A DNA stretch of 64,000 bases from SIAQ01 sp963767835 (GTDB lineage Bacteria > Planctomycetota > Planctomycetia > Gemmatales > Gemmataceae): assembly GCA_963767835.1 (NCBI GenBank), contig CAVYFY010000015.1, positions 62,001-126,000 on the forward strand, written 5' to 3'. Below are positions 35,592 through 46,083 of the stretch, piece after piece. The notes beneath the pieces are model-generated. The model worked only from the letters and a program-made list of their open reading frames with translations. It did not search any database and was not told where the DNA came from. Every line of letters begins with the position of its first letter. Within the stretch, counting starts at the first letter, position 1. A program made the position numbers and the translations under genes.

Positions 35592-37049
35592 TCAATACGC
35601 CACGCCGATGCGGGCGACGCCGCCGATGAAGCTGAGGTTGCCGTTCGAGCTTGCGGCGCTGCCGATGTCCCACCAGCGCTGGAAGCTGGCGCCGGCGCGG
35701 ACGAAGAGATAGACCGGACCGCAGCGCCCGCCGTATTGCAAGCCGACTTCCGCTTCGCCGATGCTGACCTCACGATGATTGACGATGGTGCTGGCAGCGC
35801 CGATCGGATTGGTGCCTGGATTGGGGACGATGATGCTCTGGCTGCTCAGGTTTTGGCTGAAGGTGTCGTTGCCCCACAGGAACGATCCACGCGCGTTGCC
35901 GTAGATGCTGAAGCAGGAGCGCGGAATGGCGTGGATGATTTCAAGGCTGATGGTGGGGCCCCATCCTTCGAAGACGTTGGAGGCGTTGGCGTCTTGCTGA
36001 TCCTGGAAGACGGTGATGACGCCGTTGGTGCCGCCTGGGTTGCCTTGCGTCGCCGAATAGGACTGGCTGACGTGGGCGTAGCGGCCGCCGGCGCCGAACA
36101 GGAAGGTCGTGTCCATCCATTGACATTGCTTGATGACTTCCATGTCGGCGACGTGCATGATGAGGGACTGCGAGAAGGTGTAGCCGTCGGCGCCGATGCC
36201 CGCTGCCAGAGCCTGGTTCGGGGCGAACTGGAAATTGGAGCCGAGCGGCGTGCCAATGGTGGTGTTGGGATCGGCGTTGCCGGTTGATTGATGTTCGCTG
36301 CCGTGCAGGTACCAGTAATCGCCGCGGATGCCCCAGCCGTTGTGGCAGAGATAGCCGAGCGAGATGAACGGGGCGACGTCAACCATGCGGGGGAAATCAT
36401 TGCTGGAAGTCTGGCCGCCGCCCGTCGTGCTGAAAGCCTGGCGCTGGGAAGGATACGGAACCAGGATATTGGCGCCGATGTCGCCGAAGAACTGGCCATG
36501 CCCGCATAGCGGCGGCGTCTTCGGGATGCCGGTCGGGCAGGCCGACTCGCAGCAGCCGTCGCCACAGCCTTGCGGTGCACAGCCGTCAAATGTAGGCAAG
36601 GTGTGCGTGGCGCCGGGCGTCGGCGGCAACCAGTTGCCCGAGGGCGCATCGCCCTCCTTGATGCCTTGCACCTGCGCCACGCCGGTTTTGGCGGGCGCTG
36701 CGCCGGGTTTGGCCGTGGGCGCCGCCGGCTTGGCGCTCTTCACCGCGTCCGGAAGCTTCGCGGGTTGTTTAGGGGCCGGCTGCACCGGTGCGGGCGCTGG
36801 CTGCACATCTTCCAGCGGACCATAAACGTATACCCGCGGCGCCTGCGGATTCATCGGCATCGGCGCGGGGGGATAATAACCGTAGGGCATCGGCGCCATC
36901 TGGCCGTAACCATACGGCGGCGGCGGATAGTAGCCAGGAGCCGGGCCGTAGACGGGCGGAGCGTATGGATACGGATATTGCCCGAATGAGTTGGGAGTCA
37001 CCCAGACCAGGGCCGACAGTGAAAGCAACAGCGCGACGCCTCGTCTCAT
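35592..37049 (-). CDS. BBP7-family outer-membrane beta-barrel protein
   Basis: This 485-residue secreted protein begins with a signal peptide (MRRGVALLLSLSALVWVTPN). A Tyr/Pro/Gly-rich low-complexity region follows (to ~residue 75), then a Pro/Ala/Lys linker and a Cys-containing segment (CAPQGCGDGCCESACPTG). The C-terminal ~280 residues are amphipathic strands with alternating aromatics ending VARIGVAY, as in BBP7/PF07585 planctomycete outer-membrane proteins. It probably forms a barrel or porin-like wall protein. The strand pairing is inferred, not shown. Confidence 0.82.
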   Translation of the reverse strand: MRRGVALLLSLSALVWVTPNSFGQYPYPYAPPVYGPAPGYYPPPPYGYGQMAPMPYGYYPPAPMPMNPQAPRVYVYGPLEDVQPAPAPVQPAPKQPAKLPDAVKSAKPAAPTAKPGAAPAKTGVAQVQGIKEGDAPSGNWLPPTPGATHTLPTFDGCAPQGCGDGCCESACPTGIPKTPPLCGHGQFFGDIGANILVPYPSQRQAFSTTGGGQTSSNDFPRMVDVAPFISLGYLCHNGWGIRGDYWYLHGSEHQSTGNADPNTTIGTPLGSNFQFAPNQALAAGIGADGYTFSQSLIMHVADMEVIKQCQWMDTTFLFGAGGRYAHVSQSYSATQGNPGGTNGVITVFQDQQDANASNVFEGWGPTISLEIIHAIPRSCFSIYGNARGSFLWGNDTFSQNLSSQSIIVPNPGTNPIGAASTIVNHREVSIGEAEVGLQYGGRCGPVYLFVRAGASFQRWWDIGSAASSNGNLSFIGGVARIGVAY

Positions 37050-37310
37050 CGGAACCTCCTTGTCGCCGGATCGCGAGCGTGTGAAACTGGCAAACCCTGA
37101 GCGATTGTAGCACTCCCGCCAGCGTGACCATCCATGTCCGCAGGCAAAAGCACACGCTCGTTCGCTTCCATCGACATCTGCGGCGCATCAGGCGCGGGCG
37201 AAGCGGCCGAATCCTCCTCCTCGCTTGCGCAGGCAGCGGTGCAAGCCCGATAATGCGCATATTCCGCACGCAAGTGAAAGCGGATTGATTTTGCGCCGGG
37301 TGCGATATAC

Positions 37311-37341
37311 TTGGCGGAGTTTGCGAGAATTCGGCTATAAT
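37311..37341 (+). promoter_or_regulatory. Possible promoter in the 37050-37429 gap
   Basis: TATAAT at 37336-37341 has TTGGCG at 37311-37316, with a rather long 19-base spacer, about 90 bases before the gene at 37430. Nothing else recognisable is in this 380-base gap. Confidence 0.35.
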
Positions 37342-37429
37342 GCTGTTCGTGTGCCCTTAGCATGATTGCTGGCACGGGACGTTAGAAACCCACGGATGCG
37401 GCGGCCTTCACGAATCAAAGGATCAAGTC

Positions 37430-37789
37430 ATGTCGAAAGGACATTCCATCCCAGTCGCTGCACCCATTGCTGAGCCTGGCGAAACCAGCGAACAGCGTTT
37501 CCAGCTTTTGAAAGTGGAGTGGGAAAATGGCACCGCGCACCATTCCAATCCGTCAATCATCATGGGCCATCCAGCAATGCGGGCCATTGTCGCGATGGGC
37601 GAGCCGGCCGTGCCGATTATCTTGCGCGAGTTGGCGACGGGAGGAGACATGGGTCTCATCTGGGCGTTGCGTGAAATCACAGGCGAAAACATTGCGCCGC
37701 CGCTGGTCGAAAACGGCTTTGCGAAATGGAGCATGTCCGAACAGGTCCAAGCGTGGTTGCAATGGGGGCAGAAGAAGGGCCTCGTATGA
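37430..37789 (+). CDS. Small helical protein coupled to a DUF7689-like gene
   Basis: A 119-residue soluble protein with a HEAT-like helical pair (SIIMGHPAMRAIVAMGEPAV, PIILRELATGGDMGLIWALR, EITGENI). This is a compact family often placed ahead of papain- or DUF7689-type partners. Its stop overlaps the next start (ATGA, 37786-37789). The function is unknown. Confidence 0.65.
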   Translation: MSKGHSIPVAAPIAEPGETSEQRFQLLKVEWENGTAHHSNPSIIMGHPAMRAIVAMGEPAVPIILRELATGGDMGLIWALREITGENIAPPLVENGFAKWSMSEQVQAWLQWGQKKGLV

Positions 37790-38217
37790 GCGATCACCTT
37801 GAGGCTCTTTTTCCTGGATTGCAGACAACAAGATTTCGGAAGATTCGCGATGCCGACCCTGCCTACAACTGCGTCGCCTGGATCGCGAATGATACGAGCA
37901 GAAGATGGTGGCCAGTGGGTGGCGAAGCGGGCATCTATTGGCCTCCTGGCGTGCCACCCCACGAAACCGTCGAAGCGTTCACCATGCTTCTATCGACGCT
38001 TGGCTTTCGCGCCGATGCGGATGAATCTGTTGAGAGCGGCGTTGAAAAGGTCGCCTTGTTCGCCAATTGTCACGATGTGCCAACTCTTGTCGCCCGGCAA
38101 CTACCCACCGGTCTATGGACTAGCAAAATCGGCAGGCTGGAAGTCATCGAGCACGAATTGCGGGCCCTGGAAGGCGAAGAGTATGGATCAGTGGTTTCAA
38201 TCCTGAGAACGCTTTGA
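37786..38217 (+). CDS. DUF7689-like protein
   Basis: A 143-residue protein with the conserved pattern of this domain: AYNCVAWIANDTSRRWWPV with a Cys after Asn, IYWPPGVPPHETVEAFTML, LPTGLWTSKIGRLEVIEHEL and EEYGSVVSILRTL. The NC..AW motif and a later His (NCHDVPTLVARQL) could form a Cys/His active site similar to NlpC/papain-like folds, but this is inference. It is coupled to the preceding small gene, so the two probably work as a pair. Confidence 0.7.
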   Translation: MSDHLEALFPGLQTTRFRKIRDADPAYNCVAWIANDTSRRWWPVGGEAGIYWPPGVPPHETVEAFTMLLSTLGFRADADESVESGVEKVALFANCHDVPTLVARQLPTGLWTSKIGRLEVIEHELRALEGEEYGSVVSILRTL

Positions 38218-38218
38218 T

Positions 38219-39088
38219 TCAGAACCAGAACCGCAAACCCGCCATCGGGCCTTGGAGATTGACGCTGCCGATCGAGAGATAATCGTAGCCGGTGAAAACC
38301 TCGACGCCGTGCCAGATGGCGCCGATGGTGCCGCGAGCGTGGAAGACGGCGGCGCTGCCGAGGTTGCCCGCGTCGATTTGGAAGCTGGCGATGAGTGGCC
38401 GGACCGGGAACCAATCGCCGCCGTAGGTGAAGTTGAAGCCGTAGTTGGTTTGCTGTCGATCGGTGAGCATGCGGAAGCCGAGGCCGGCGTACATGCTCGC
38501 CATCTCGTTCTGGGCGAAGCGGAAGGTGACGTTGGTGTCGCCGATGAAGGTTTGATCGTATTGGTTGTTGCCCAGCGTTTCGCGGAACCAGTTCCAGTTC
38601 GTGAAAATGCCCCATCGGCTCTCGTGCTCCACCTTCAATTCGCCGCCGACGCGATTCATCCGCTCAAAATCGTTGCCGTTCTCCACGGTCAGCCGCACGG
38701 CCCAACTCTTGCGCGGCACGTCCGACGTATCGACGTTGTAATACGCCTTGGCCCATTCGGTCGGCATGATCTGGTAGCCGTGATAATCGTCGGCATAGGG
38801 ATAGGGCGCGAAGGGCAACGTGTGCTCGTATTTGTCTTCGAGCAAGGCGATCGGCAAATAGAATGGGGCGACAATGAGCGCGGCGTTGATGTTGCCCCAG
38901 AAGCTGCCGCAATCGTCATCGCCGGAGCCGGCCGAATCGCCGGAACTCCCCTTGCCGCTGCCGCCCGTTGAAGCTGCGGCGGGAGCGTTGGCGTCATTGC
39001 GCACCTGCTGCAAACGGGCTTCCTGGGCCTCGGCGGCGGCAGCGACAAATAGCAGGGCAACCAAGGCGCAAATGATAGGGCGAGTCAT
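38219..39088 (-). CDS. Secreted beta-barrel-like protein, unknown
   Basis: A 289-residue protein starts with a signal peptide (TRPIICALVALLFVAAAAEA). A Gly/Ser-rich linker (~residues 38-57) follows, then a domain of repeated amphipathic strands (WGIFTNWNWFRETLG, DTNVTFRFAQNEMASMYAGL, YGFNFTYGGDWFPVRPL) ending in the aromatic C-terminus GLRFWF, typical of outer-membrane proteins. It is probably a small barrel. No closer family is recognised. Confidence 0.65.
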   Translation of the reverse strand: MTRPIICALVALLFVAAAAEAQEARLQQVRNDANAPAAASTGGSGKGSSGDSAGSGDDDCGSFWGNINAALIVAPFYLPIALLEDKYEHTLPFAPYPYADDYHGYQIMPTEWAKAYYNVDTSDVPRKSWAVRLTVENGNDFERMNRVGGELKVEHESRWGIFTNWNWFRETLGNNQYDQTFIGDTNVTFRFAQNEMASMYAGLGFRMLTDRQQTNYGFNFTYGGDWFPVRPLIASFQIDAGNLGSAAVFHARGTIGAIWHGVEVFTGYDYLSIGSVNLQGPMAGLRFWF

Positions 39089-39248
39089 GGTAAATTACCC
39101 ATTTTGACAGCGAGGAATATGCGCCTCCGATTAGCAAAGCGTTTGAAAAGAATCAACCCGTCCCGATTCCGCTTGCACGCCGATTGCCTATCGGCTACTG
39201 TCCGCGCGGTTTTGGAATCTCGACGGTTCGGAAGATCGGAGGACACGC

Positions 39249-40148
39249 ATGGAGCTTCTGCTTTTCATCGCAAACGTGGCTCTCGGGGCCGGCTTGCTAT
39301 CCGGACCGCTTGGGTTGCTTACCTCGACCATCGACGAGAAAAAGGTCCAGGCAGTCCTGGCCGCGGATGAACCTCGAACGGCCGCAGAGCGTTACGGCGA
39401 GTTATTCAATTCGCTCACCAATGACGGTCTCAAGAAATTGCAGGAACACTCCAACGATACGATTGCCATCCAGGCGGCCTGGGAAGAAATTGAACGGAGC
39501 TTGCCACGAAACCCGGACAAGGAGGTCCGCCCTGACCGCGACAAATTGACCCGCTTCCTCGGTTTCCTGGAAGGACGGGGGCGGGTGCGTGCGCCGCGTT
39601 GGTGGGCAGAGGCGATCCTGGACGCGCGAGCCAACGGCCGGGGCCACGTCCATGCTGGGGCGTTCTACGAAGAATTCGGCCGATGGTTCAACGATCCGCG
39701 TTTCAATGAAAAGGACAAAAAAGCCGTCTGGCCGCGGCTCGAAACCAGCATTGAGGAACACGAGATTAAAACCGTCGTCCGGGTCGGACGTTCCAGGGCG
39801 CCGATCCCTGCCGATCTTCCGAAAAAGCTCGGTGTTCACGGTTTTTTCCACTCTGTGACTGCGCTGATCACGCCCTCGCGGTGCTATCTTGCAGCGCACG
39901 ATGGATTTGGCTATCCGTATCAACTGGCCTGCGTGGACCTTCCGTCGGGAAAGCTCCGCTGGATTACCGAGGTGCGGGGTTCCTTTTGGGGTGACGTTGG
40001 CGGTGCTTCCATGCAATTCGTGGAAGTGGTTGAGCAAGAAGACCGCGTCGTGGCATTCGGCATTAGCATGGGTTTCCATGTCGAGGCATTTCGCAAGGAT
40101 GACGGTGTCAACCTGTTTCGCTTCTCCAATTCCTATTCTGGCCAGTAA
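39249..40148 (+). CDS. Hypothetical protein with N-terminal membrane helix
   Basis: A 299-residue protein with a hydrophobic N-terminus (MELLLFIANVALGAGLLSGP) that may be an anchor. A charged helical middle follows (KLTRFLGFLEGRGRVRAPRW). A C-terminal strand-rich part (GYPYQLACVDLPSGKLRWIT, FVEVVEQEDRVVAFGISMGF) recalls one PQQ/WD-like repeat blade pair. I do not recognise the family. The 160-base gap before it shows nothing. Confidence 0.6.
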   Translation: MELLLFIANVALGAGLLSGPLGLLTSTIDEKKVQAVLAADEPRTAAERYGELFNSLTNDGLKKLQEHSNDTIAIQAAWEEIERSLPRNPDKEVRPDRDKLTRFLGFLEGRGRVRAPRWWAEAILDARANGRGHVHAGAFYEEFGRWFNDPRFNEKDKKAVWPRLETSIEEHEIKTVVRVGRSRAPIPADLPKKLGVHGFFHSVTALITPSRCYLAAHDGFGYPYQLACVDLPSGKLRWITEVRGSFWGDVGGASMQFVEVVEQEDRVVAFGISMGFHVEAFRKDDGVNLFRFSNSYSGQ

Positions 40149-40201
40149 GGCCGATCCATTGAACGAAACAAAAACGGCCAGCACCGTGCGGGAAGGTGAA
40201 C

Positions 40202-40530
40202 ATGGCATTTGACGAATCACTGGCCCAACGTGTTCGTGACGCCCTAGCTCGAAAGAAGAACATCGAAGCCAAAAGATGTTCGGCGGGATCGGCTTCCTGC
40301 TCAACGGAAACATGCTTGTCGGCGTGTGGAAAAATTCGCTGGTCGTCCGGGTCGGGTCGGACGATTACGATGATGTACTGCTTGAGTCGCACGTCAAGGA
40401 ATTCGACATCACCGGCAGGCCAATGAAGGGCTGGGTGCTGGTCGAGCCGGAAGGCGTCGAGGAAGACGACCAGTTGAAGGATTGGATCGAGCGGGCGAGG
40501 AGGTTCGTGGGAAAGTTGCCGAAGAAGTGA
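40202..40530 (+). CDS. TfoX N-terminal domain protein (one frame break)
   Basis: Frame one gives AFDESLAQRVRDALARKKNI. Frame two gives KMFGGIGFLLNGNMLVGVWK, LVVRVGSDDYDDVL, DITGRPMKGWVLV and DWIERARRFV. Together they form a normal ~109-residue TfoX-N protein. The break lies in GCCAAAAGATG near 40275, where one extra A restores the frame. TfoX-like single-domain proteins are related to Sxy/TfoX competence regulators, but their own role is unclear. Confidence 0.82.
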
Positions 40531-40729
40531 CAGCGGTGGGGTTAGCCCCATTGCTCTTGCGACTTTGCGTCCATCTTGCGGATGTCGGCGTCCTGGCCGC
40601 CTTTCGGCGGTTGACGCGGCGACAACGGGCCTCCCCTTGTTTACATTTTGGACCGCGCTAGGAAACTTGCGCCCGGCGGGTCTCGCCGTCCCGATTCCAC
40701 CAACCAACAGGGCGCTTACCCGCCGGGAG

Positions 40730-43368
40730 TCATGGATTCCGGTTGAACCGCAATGTCAACCATGCCAGCGCTAGCGCAAACGCACACAGTGCCGCTCCGA
40801 TCAAACACGCTTCGCGCCACGGCGGTTCGAAACGCAGCGCTAACACCGAACCAGCGGTCGGTAGGCGCGTCGTGATGCGCTGCCAATCGTCGGCCTCGGC
40901 CGGCAACGCCGCGCCATCGAGCGTAAGGCGCATCCGTGGATGCCACAGGAAATTGATCGTCACCGCAGTGCCTGCCGGCAGATCGGCGACATCAATATCC
41001 GCGCCACGGCAACTCAATCGCATCGGCAGCGGGTGATCCGGCCGATCGCTGATAAATGACAGCGGGTCCACGTCGGGCAGCTCCATCAACATTGTGCCAT
41101 GGAATGCCACCAGCGGTTTGAAATCCCTTATGGGCAACCGGCGATACGCGTCTTCCGCGTTCACTTCTTTTTCCATTTTCCAAAAGTTCGGATTCGGCGA
41201 CAGCACCGGCGCATTGCTGAAGCTGAAAAGATGCCAGCCGACGCCGTACGCCTTGCACGCCGCCGCCGGATCGGCGCACAAACGTCGATTGACCTCCGCC
41301 ATGCGCGGCTGCCCCTCCACGATCGGATCGTAGCCGAAGATGCTGGGCACCTGGTAATAGTGCGGCAAGTTCAACGGGAGTGAAAGATAATAATCTGGCG
41401 ACACCGAACGGAGCTGCGCCCACGATGCGATGCGCCGCGAATTCTTGACGCCGATGAATTGCTTGTCCGCATAGGGATGGAAGACGGCCTCGAATTCGCG
41501 CGGCAGATCGGCGTAGGGGCCGAATCCGTAGGTATAGAAGCTCGGCTGGCACATCGTCAGGTGATAGGCGAGAACACCTAGCATGCTTGCGCCAGCGCGA
41601 ATTCCAGAGATCGGCGCCGAACGGTCGCCAGAATGCGGTCGAGAATCAAGCCGCCCGATAGAATTGCGCAAAATGCCAGCCAAGGATAAAAGCGGAAACT
41701 GTAGCGCAGAAAGAACTTCGCCAGCGGCAACTCGGCGAGGCCTTTCCAAAGATACGCCGGCTCGCCGAGGACCAACAGCAACGCGACGATGCCGCACGGG
41801 ACCCACCACGCGCGCGCCCACGCCCTCCGTTCCGGACAGCAGACCCAGAACGCGAACGCTTGCAAGGCAAAAAGCAGGGCAAACAGGCCGCCGAAGAAAT
41901 AAAAGTGCCCGAGCTTCTCGATATCGAAGCTTCCCCAATGCGTCGGCACATCCGCCTGGGTCAACGGATACGGGAGCAACGCGCCTTGCAATTCGCTGTA
42001 TACGCCGTTCTCCGTGGGAACAAATCGTTCATGCCCGCCTGTCATTTGCAGATGGTGCAAAAGCAGCGGCGCCGCCAATCCGACTCCCAAGAGCAATGCC
42101 GGCACGATTGCCAGTGTGCGGCGCAGCGGAATCCGGTCGGCAAGCGCCACCGCTGCCAGACCGATGACGAAGAACATGCCGAGAATGGCGACGATCTGCG
42201 GAAAGCCCGCGTGGTATGCCAGCCCCAGTACGATGCCGACGCCGATAATCCATTTCCATCCAACCGGTCCTTCGCGAAAGCGCTGAATCGCGAGACCCAG
42301 CAGCGGCAGCCACACCGCATTGGCGACGAAATAGTGCCAGGAGCGCCCCATGATCAGAATGCATCCTGCGAAAACGAATGCAAGCGCTGCCATGTTGCCA
42401 ATAAACGCCCCCATGCCGAGCCGCCGGCAGAGCATTCGCATCGCCACGAACCCAGCGAGCAAGTGCAGGGCGGCAAGGACTTCCATCGTCGCCAGGTCGT
42501 TGCCCAGGATGTGGCGGGCGATCGCGTATGCCAGGAGTTGCGGCGGATAGGTCATCCCCCAGAATCCCATCGGCGCCAACGGAGCACCCAGGAACACATA
42601 CGGATTCCAGTCCGGAAAGACGCCATCCCACAGGCTGCGGCATCCCAGCAGCGCCGCCGGCAATTCGCCGACCAGCACATCATCTTGCGTGAAGTAGTAA
42701 GGCTGCATCCATTCCAGGTAAATGAAGCCGCCGATCAGACTGGCCCAACCGGCGAGATTCCAGAACCGATCCCACGCCGCGGAAACGCTGCACGCCGGCG
42801 CTGTCTCCGCCAAGCCGAAGATCGATGAAAATCGGGCCTGCAAGGGCTGGCGATGCACGCCGAGGCCGACGATTGCCGCCAATGTCAGGACGAACAACAT
42901 TCCGGGCGCGGATTGCTGCAGTACGTGCCAGACAAATGCATTGCCGCCAGTCCAATTGCGGCAGAACGCATACCACGGCGCAGGGCCGAGATTCATCCGT
43001 TCCGGGAGCCAATAAATGGGACCGCAGGATTCGAGTTCCTGAAATGCGCAGGTGAATGATTCATGGCCGATCATGACGCGGACAACGCCGTCGCTCGCTG
43101 GTGCCTGCGGAAATTGCAGCAGAACTTCGACGATATAGCGCGGCGGACATTTCCACACGCCGCCGCGCGCCGGCTTGACGATTTGCCGCGAATCGAAGAT
43201 GTCAACCAGCAGCAGGCTTGCCCCGGCCACATCCTTGTTATCCATCCCTTCCAAGCGAATGGAAACTGGCGCGGCGGACTCCCCTTGCCGCAGCGCCAAC
43301 TGGAAATTGACGGCCACGATGCCGACGAGCAACAATAGTAGGCGACACATCCACATTGGTTCATTCAC
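40730..43368 (-). CDS. Large polytopic membrane protein, YfhO/GT-C-like (one frame break)
   Basis: The first frame (43368 to ~41580) has a signal-anchor, a small beta domain (~residues 35-115), then ~10 helices including FIYLEWMQPYYFTQDD, an acidic loop as in GT-C enzymes, and FFLRYSFRFYPWLAFCAILS. The second frame (to 40730) adds LGVLAYHLTMC, an extracytoplasmic domain, and a last helix. One indel near 41580 joins them into ~879 residues. It is the final gene of the sugar operon, 4 bases after the GT2 gene, so it may transfer or flip a lipid-linked sugar (inference). Confidence 0.7.
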
Positions 43369-43372
43369 GCGG

Positions 43373-44329
43373 TTATTGGAAATTGATTCGTTCTCGCTCG
43401 ATCACCAACGGCCGTTTGCGCACCTGAAAATGAATCGCGCTGATGTATTCGCCCAAGACTCCCATGAAGGCGAGTTGCACGCCGGAGAAGAAGAACAATG
43501 CCGCGATCAAGGTCGGAATGCCCGGCGGGGCGAATTCGCGATAGTAGATCAGGTTGGCGACGATTGTGAAGAACGAATAGCCGAGGCTGGCCAGAGCGAT
43601 CAGCATACCGCTGATAAGGCACAAACGCATCGGTATGTTCGTGAACGAGATCAAACCGTTCAGCGCTTGATCGAACAGTTGATAAAAGCGATTCTTGGAG
43701 AAACCTTTCTTGCGCGCTTTCCACGTGTAGGAAACGCTGGCGGACCGGAAGCCGCAATTGGCGATCAGGCCGCGCAGGTAAGGGTAATAATCCTCGCACT
43801 GCCGAATCGCCGCCACCACCACGCGGTCGATGAGCGCGAATTCGCCGGCATTGAGCGGAATGTCGATGTTGGCGCAGCGGTTGACCAGGCGATAGTAGAT
43901 CGCTCGCATGGTACGCATCGGCCAGCTTTCCTCGCGGTTGGCGCGGATGCCGTATACGACCTCGTAGCCTTCCTCCCAGCGCTTGACGAATTCGAGAATT
44001 ACTTCGGGTGGATCCTGCAAGTCGGCAGCCAGCATTGGCACCACGGCGTCCCCGGAGGTGTGCATCAAGCCGTTGAACATCGAATTGAACGGGCCGAAAT
44101 TGCGGGCGTTGACGATCACCTTCACATGCGGGTCGGCGCCCGCGAGTTCCCTCAGAATCTTGACGGTTTCATCGCTCGAGGCGTTGTCGCAAAAGATGTG
44201 TTCGTGATCGTAGCGACTAAGTTCCGTTGCGAACATGCTTTTGACGGCCTCATAACAATCGCGCACGTTCAGCGCCTCGTTGAAGCACGGCGTCACGATG
44301 CTGATCCGTTTTCGTGGGGCGGGGTCCAT
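43373..44329 (-). CDS. Family 2 glycosyltransferase, GtrB/ArnC-like
   Basis: This 318-residue protein opens with the GT-A fold (ISIVTPCFNEALNVRDCYEA) and carries DNASSDETVKIL, an NFGPFNSMFNGLM segment and ADLQDPPEVI as the DxD-like metal site. Two C-terminal membrane helices (GMLIALASLGYSFFTIVANL and LIAALFFFSGVQLAFMGVL) match enzymes that load a sugar onto polyprenyl phosphate, such as GtrB/ArnC/DPM1. It follows the transketolase subunit by 3 bases. It probably transfers the operon's sugar from its nucleotide carrier to a lipid. Confidence 0.88.
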   Translation of the reverse strand: MDPAPRKRISIVTPCFNEALNVRDCYEAVKSMFATELSRYDHEHIFCDNASSDETVKILRELAGADPHVKVIVNARNFGPFNSMFNGLMHTSGDAVVPMLAADLQDPPEVILEFVKRWEEGYEVVYGIRANREESWPMRTMRAIYYRLVNRCANIDIPLNAGEFALIDRVVVAAIRQCEDYYPYLRGLIANCGFRSASVSYTWKARKKGFSKNRFYQLFDQALNGLISFTNIPMRLCLISGMLIALASLGYSFFTIVANLIYYREFAPPGIPTLIAALFFFSGVQLAFMGVLGEYISAIHFQVRKRPLVIERERINFQ

Positions 44330-44332
44330 GAA

Positions 44333-45248
44333 TCACTCCAGGGCGTTGCGCACCAATTCGGTCAAGTCGCCGGCGATCTGTCGGCGTAGGTATTCTTGAT
44401 CGCCGATCAGGTGGTACGGCTCATCGGGGACGCCATAGCGCCGCAGCACCGCGCACGGCTCCGGCATCTCCGCCAGCACCTCGGCGACCGCCGAGCCGAG
44501 CCCGCCGGTGATGCTGTGCTCCTCGACGGTCACGATCAATCGCGTCGTCCTCGCCGCATGTTGCACCGCATCACGATCCAGCGGCTTGACCGTCGGCATG
44601 CTCACAACGCGGCAAGAAATCCGGTGCTCCTTCAGCAAGCGCTCGGCCGACTGTACCGCGTATTGCAGCAAGCCGCCGGTGCTGATGAGCGTCACATCGC
44701 CGCCATTACGCACCCGGATCGCCTTCCCGATGCAGAACTCCGGCGGCCCCACGTGGACATTCGGTTCATTCGCCTTGCCGAGCCGCAGGTACGCGGGGCC
44801 AGGGAAAGTCAAGAGTGCCGCGCGTGGCCAGGCGGGTTTCGTGCGGATCGCCGGGAGCGAGCACGGTCATACCGATCAAGGAGCGCATGACGGCCAAATC
44901 CTCGACGCCATGATGCGTGTATCCCGCGGGCCCATATGCGAACCCGCCGCCGACCGCCACGATTCGCACCGGGAGCTGATGGTGGCAAACGTCGTTGCGG
45001 ATTTGTTCCAGGCAGCGCATTGTCGGGAAATTGGCGATCGAATACGTGAACGGAATCCAACCCGCCAACGCCAATCCCGCGGCCACGCCCGTCATGTTCT
45101 GCTCGGCAACGCCCGCATTGATGTAGCGGTCCGGAAAGCGTTCCTGGAATCGCTCCAGCACCGAATAGCCAAGATCGCCCGTCACCAAGCAGATGCGCGG
45201 ATCAGCGGCCGCCAGCTCGCATAGCGTCTCGACGAACGCGGTCCTCAC
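44333..45248 (-). CDS. Transketolase-like C-terminal subunit (one frame break)
   Basis: The start is GTG 45248, overlapping the N-subunit stop (GTGA). The pyrimidine-binding domain (GDLGYSVLERFQERFPDRYI, NAGVAEQNMTGVAAGLALAG with the catalytic Glu of transketolase PYR domains) and C-terminal domain (VEEHSITGGLGSAVAEVL) are complete once an indel near 44810 is corrected. The length is ~305 residues. Together with the gene at 45245 it forms a split transketolase, as found in surface-sugar clusters. It would move a two-carbon ketol unit using thiamine diphosphate. Confidence 0.85.
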
Positions 45249-46069
45249 GCGCCACCTCCGACTTCGGCCAAGGCGCTCGCCAATTGCTCCGCGTCCGGCG
45301 ACCGATAATGCCAGAGCAGCTTGTTTTCCATGAAGCGCACGCCTTTGCCCTTGACGGTGTGGGCGATCACAGCCGTCGGCTTGCCGGATTCAACTGGAAT
45401 GTCGCGCAATGCCTTCAGCAGCCCGGGATGGTCGTGGCCATCAACTTCGCGCACGCCCCAGCCGAACGCACGCCATTTGTCCGCAAAGGGGTGCAGATCG
45501 AGCACGTCCTTGACCGAGCCGAAGCTCTGAATCTTGTTGTGATCGATGATCGCGACAAGCCGATCAAGGCGATGATGCCCCGCGAACAGGGCCGCCTCCC
45601 AGACGGCGCCTTCATCGCATTCGCCATCCGAGAGGACGACAAACGTGCGCCAATCGGCACCTTGTTGACGCGCGGCAAGCGCCAGGCCGCAACCGACCGG
45701 CAGGCCGTGACCAAGCGACCCGGTCGCCAACTCGACGCCGGGGACGCCGGTGCGCACGACATGGCCCGCCAGCTTCGAGCCGTTCTGGCAATAATCTTCG
45801 AGCCAGGCGGTCGGGAAAAATCCGCGCTGAGCGAGAGCGGCGAAATAGGCGGCGGCGCCGTGTCCCTTGCTCACGATCAACCGATCTCGCTCCGGCCAAT
45901 CGGGCCGCGCCGGGTCGATGCGCAGAATTCGCCCATAAAGCACCGCCAGCAAATCGGCCATGCTCAGACACGTGCCGATGTGCGACGCCTTCGCCTGATG
46001 CACCATCGTCAATGCGCTCGTGCGAATGGCGCGGGCATAGGCGGTCGTCGTCATCGAGAAATTGTGCAT
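45245..46069 (-). CDS. Transketolase-like N-terminal subunit
   Basis: From ATG 46069 (MHNFSMTTTAYARAIRTSAL) the protein has ~274 residues, the usual size of the TPP-binding half. Motifs are KASHIGTCLSMADLLAVLYG, VSKGHGAAAYFAALAQRG, the ThDP motif LSDGECDEGAVWEAALFAGH...IIDHNKIQ, and HTVKGKGVRFME. It is intact. It precedes and overlaps the C-terminal subunit. In this operon context it is probably specialised for a sugar-nucleotide pathway rather than the pentose phosphate pathway (inference). Confidence 0.9.
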   Translation of the reverse strand: MHNFSMTTTAYARAIRTSALTMVHQAKASHIGTCLSMADLLAVLYGRILRIDPARPDWPERDRLIVSKGHGAAAYFAALAQRGFFPTAWLEDYCQNGSKLAGHVVRTGVPGVELATGSLGHGLPVGCGLALAARQQGADWRTFVVLSDGECDEGAVWEAALFAGHHRLDRLVAIIDHNKIQSFGSVKDVLDLHPFADKWRAFGWGVREVDGHDHPGLLKALRDIPVESGKPTAVIAHTVKGKGVRFMENKLLWHYRSPDAEQLASALAEVGGGA

Positions 46070-46083
46070 GCCGGCCTCGCGTA

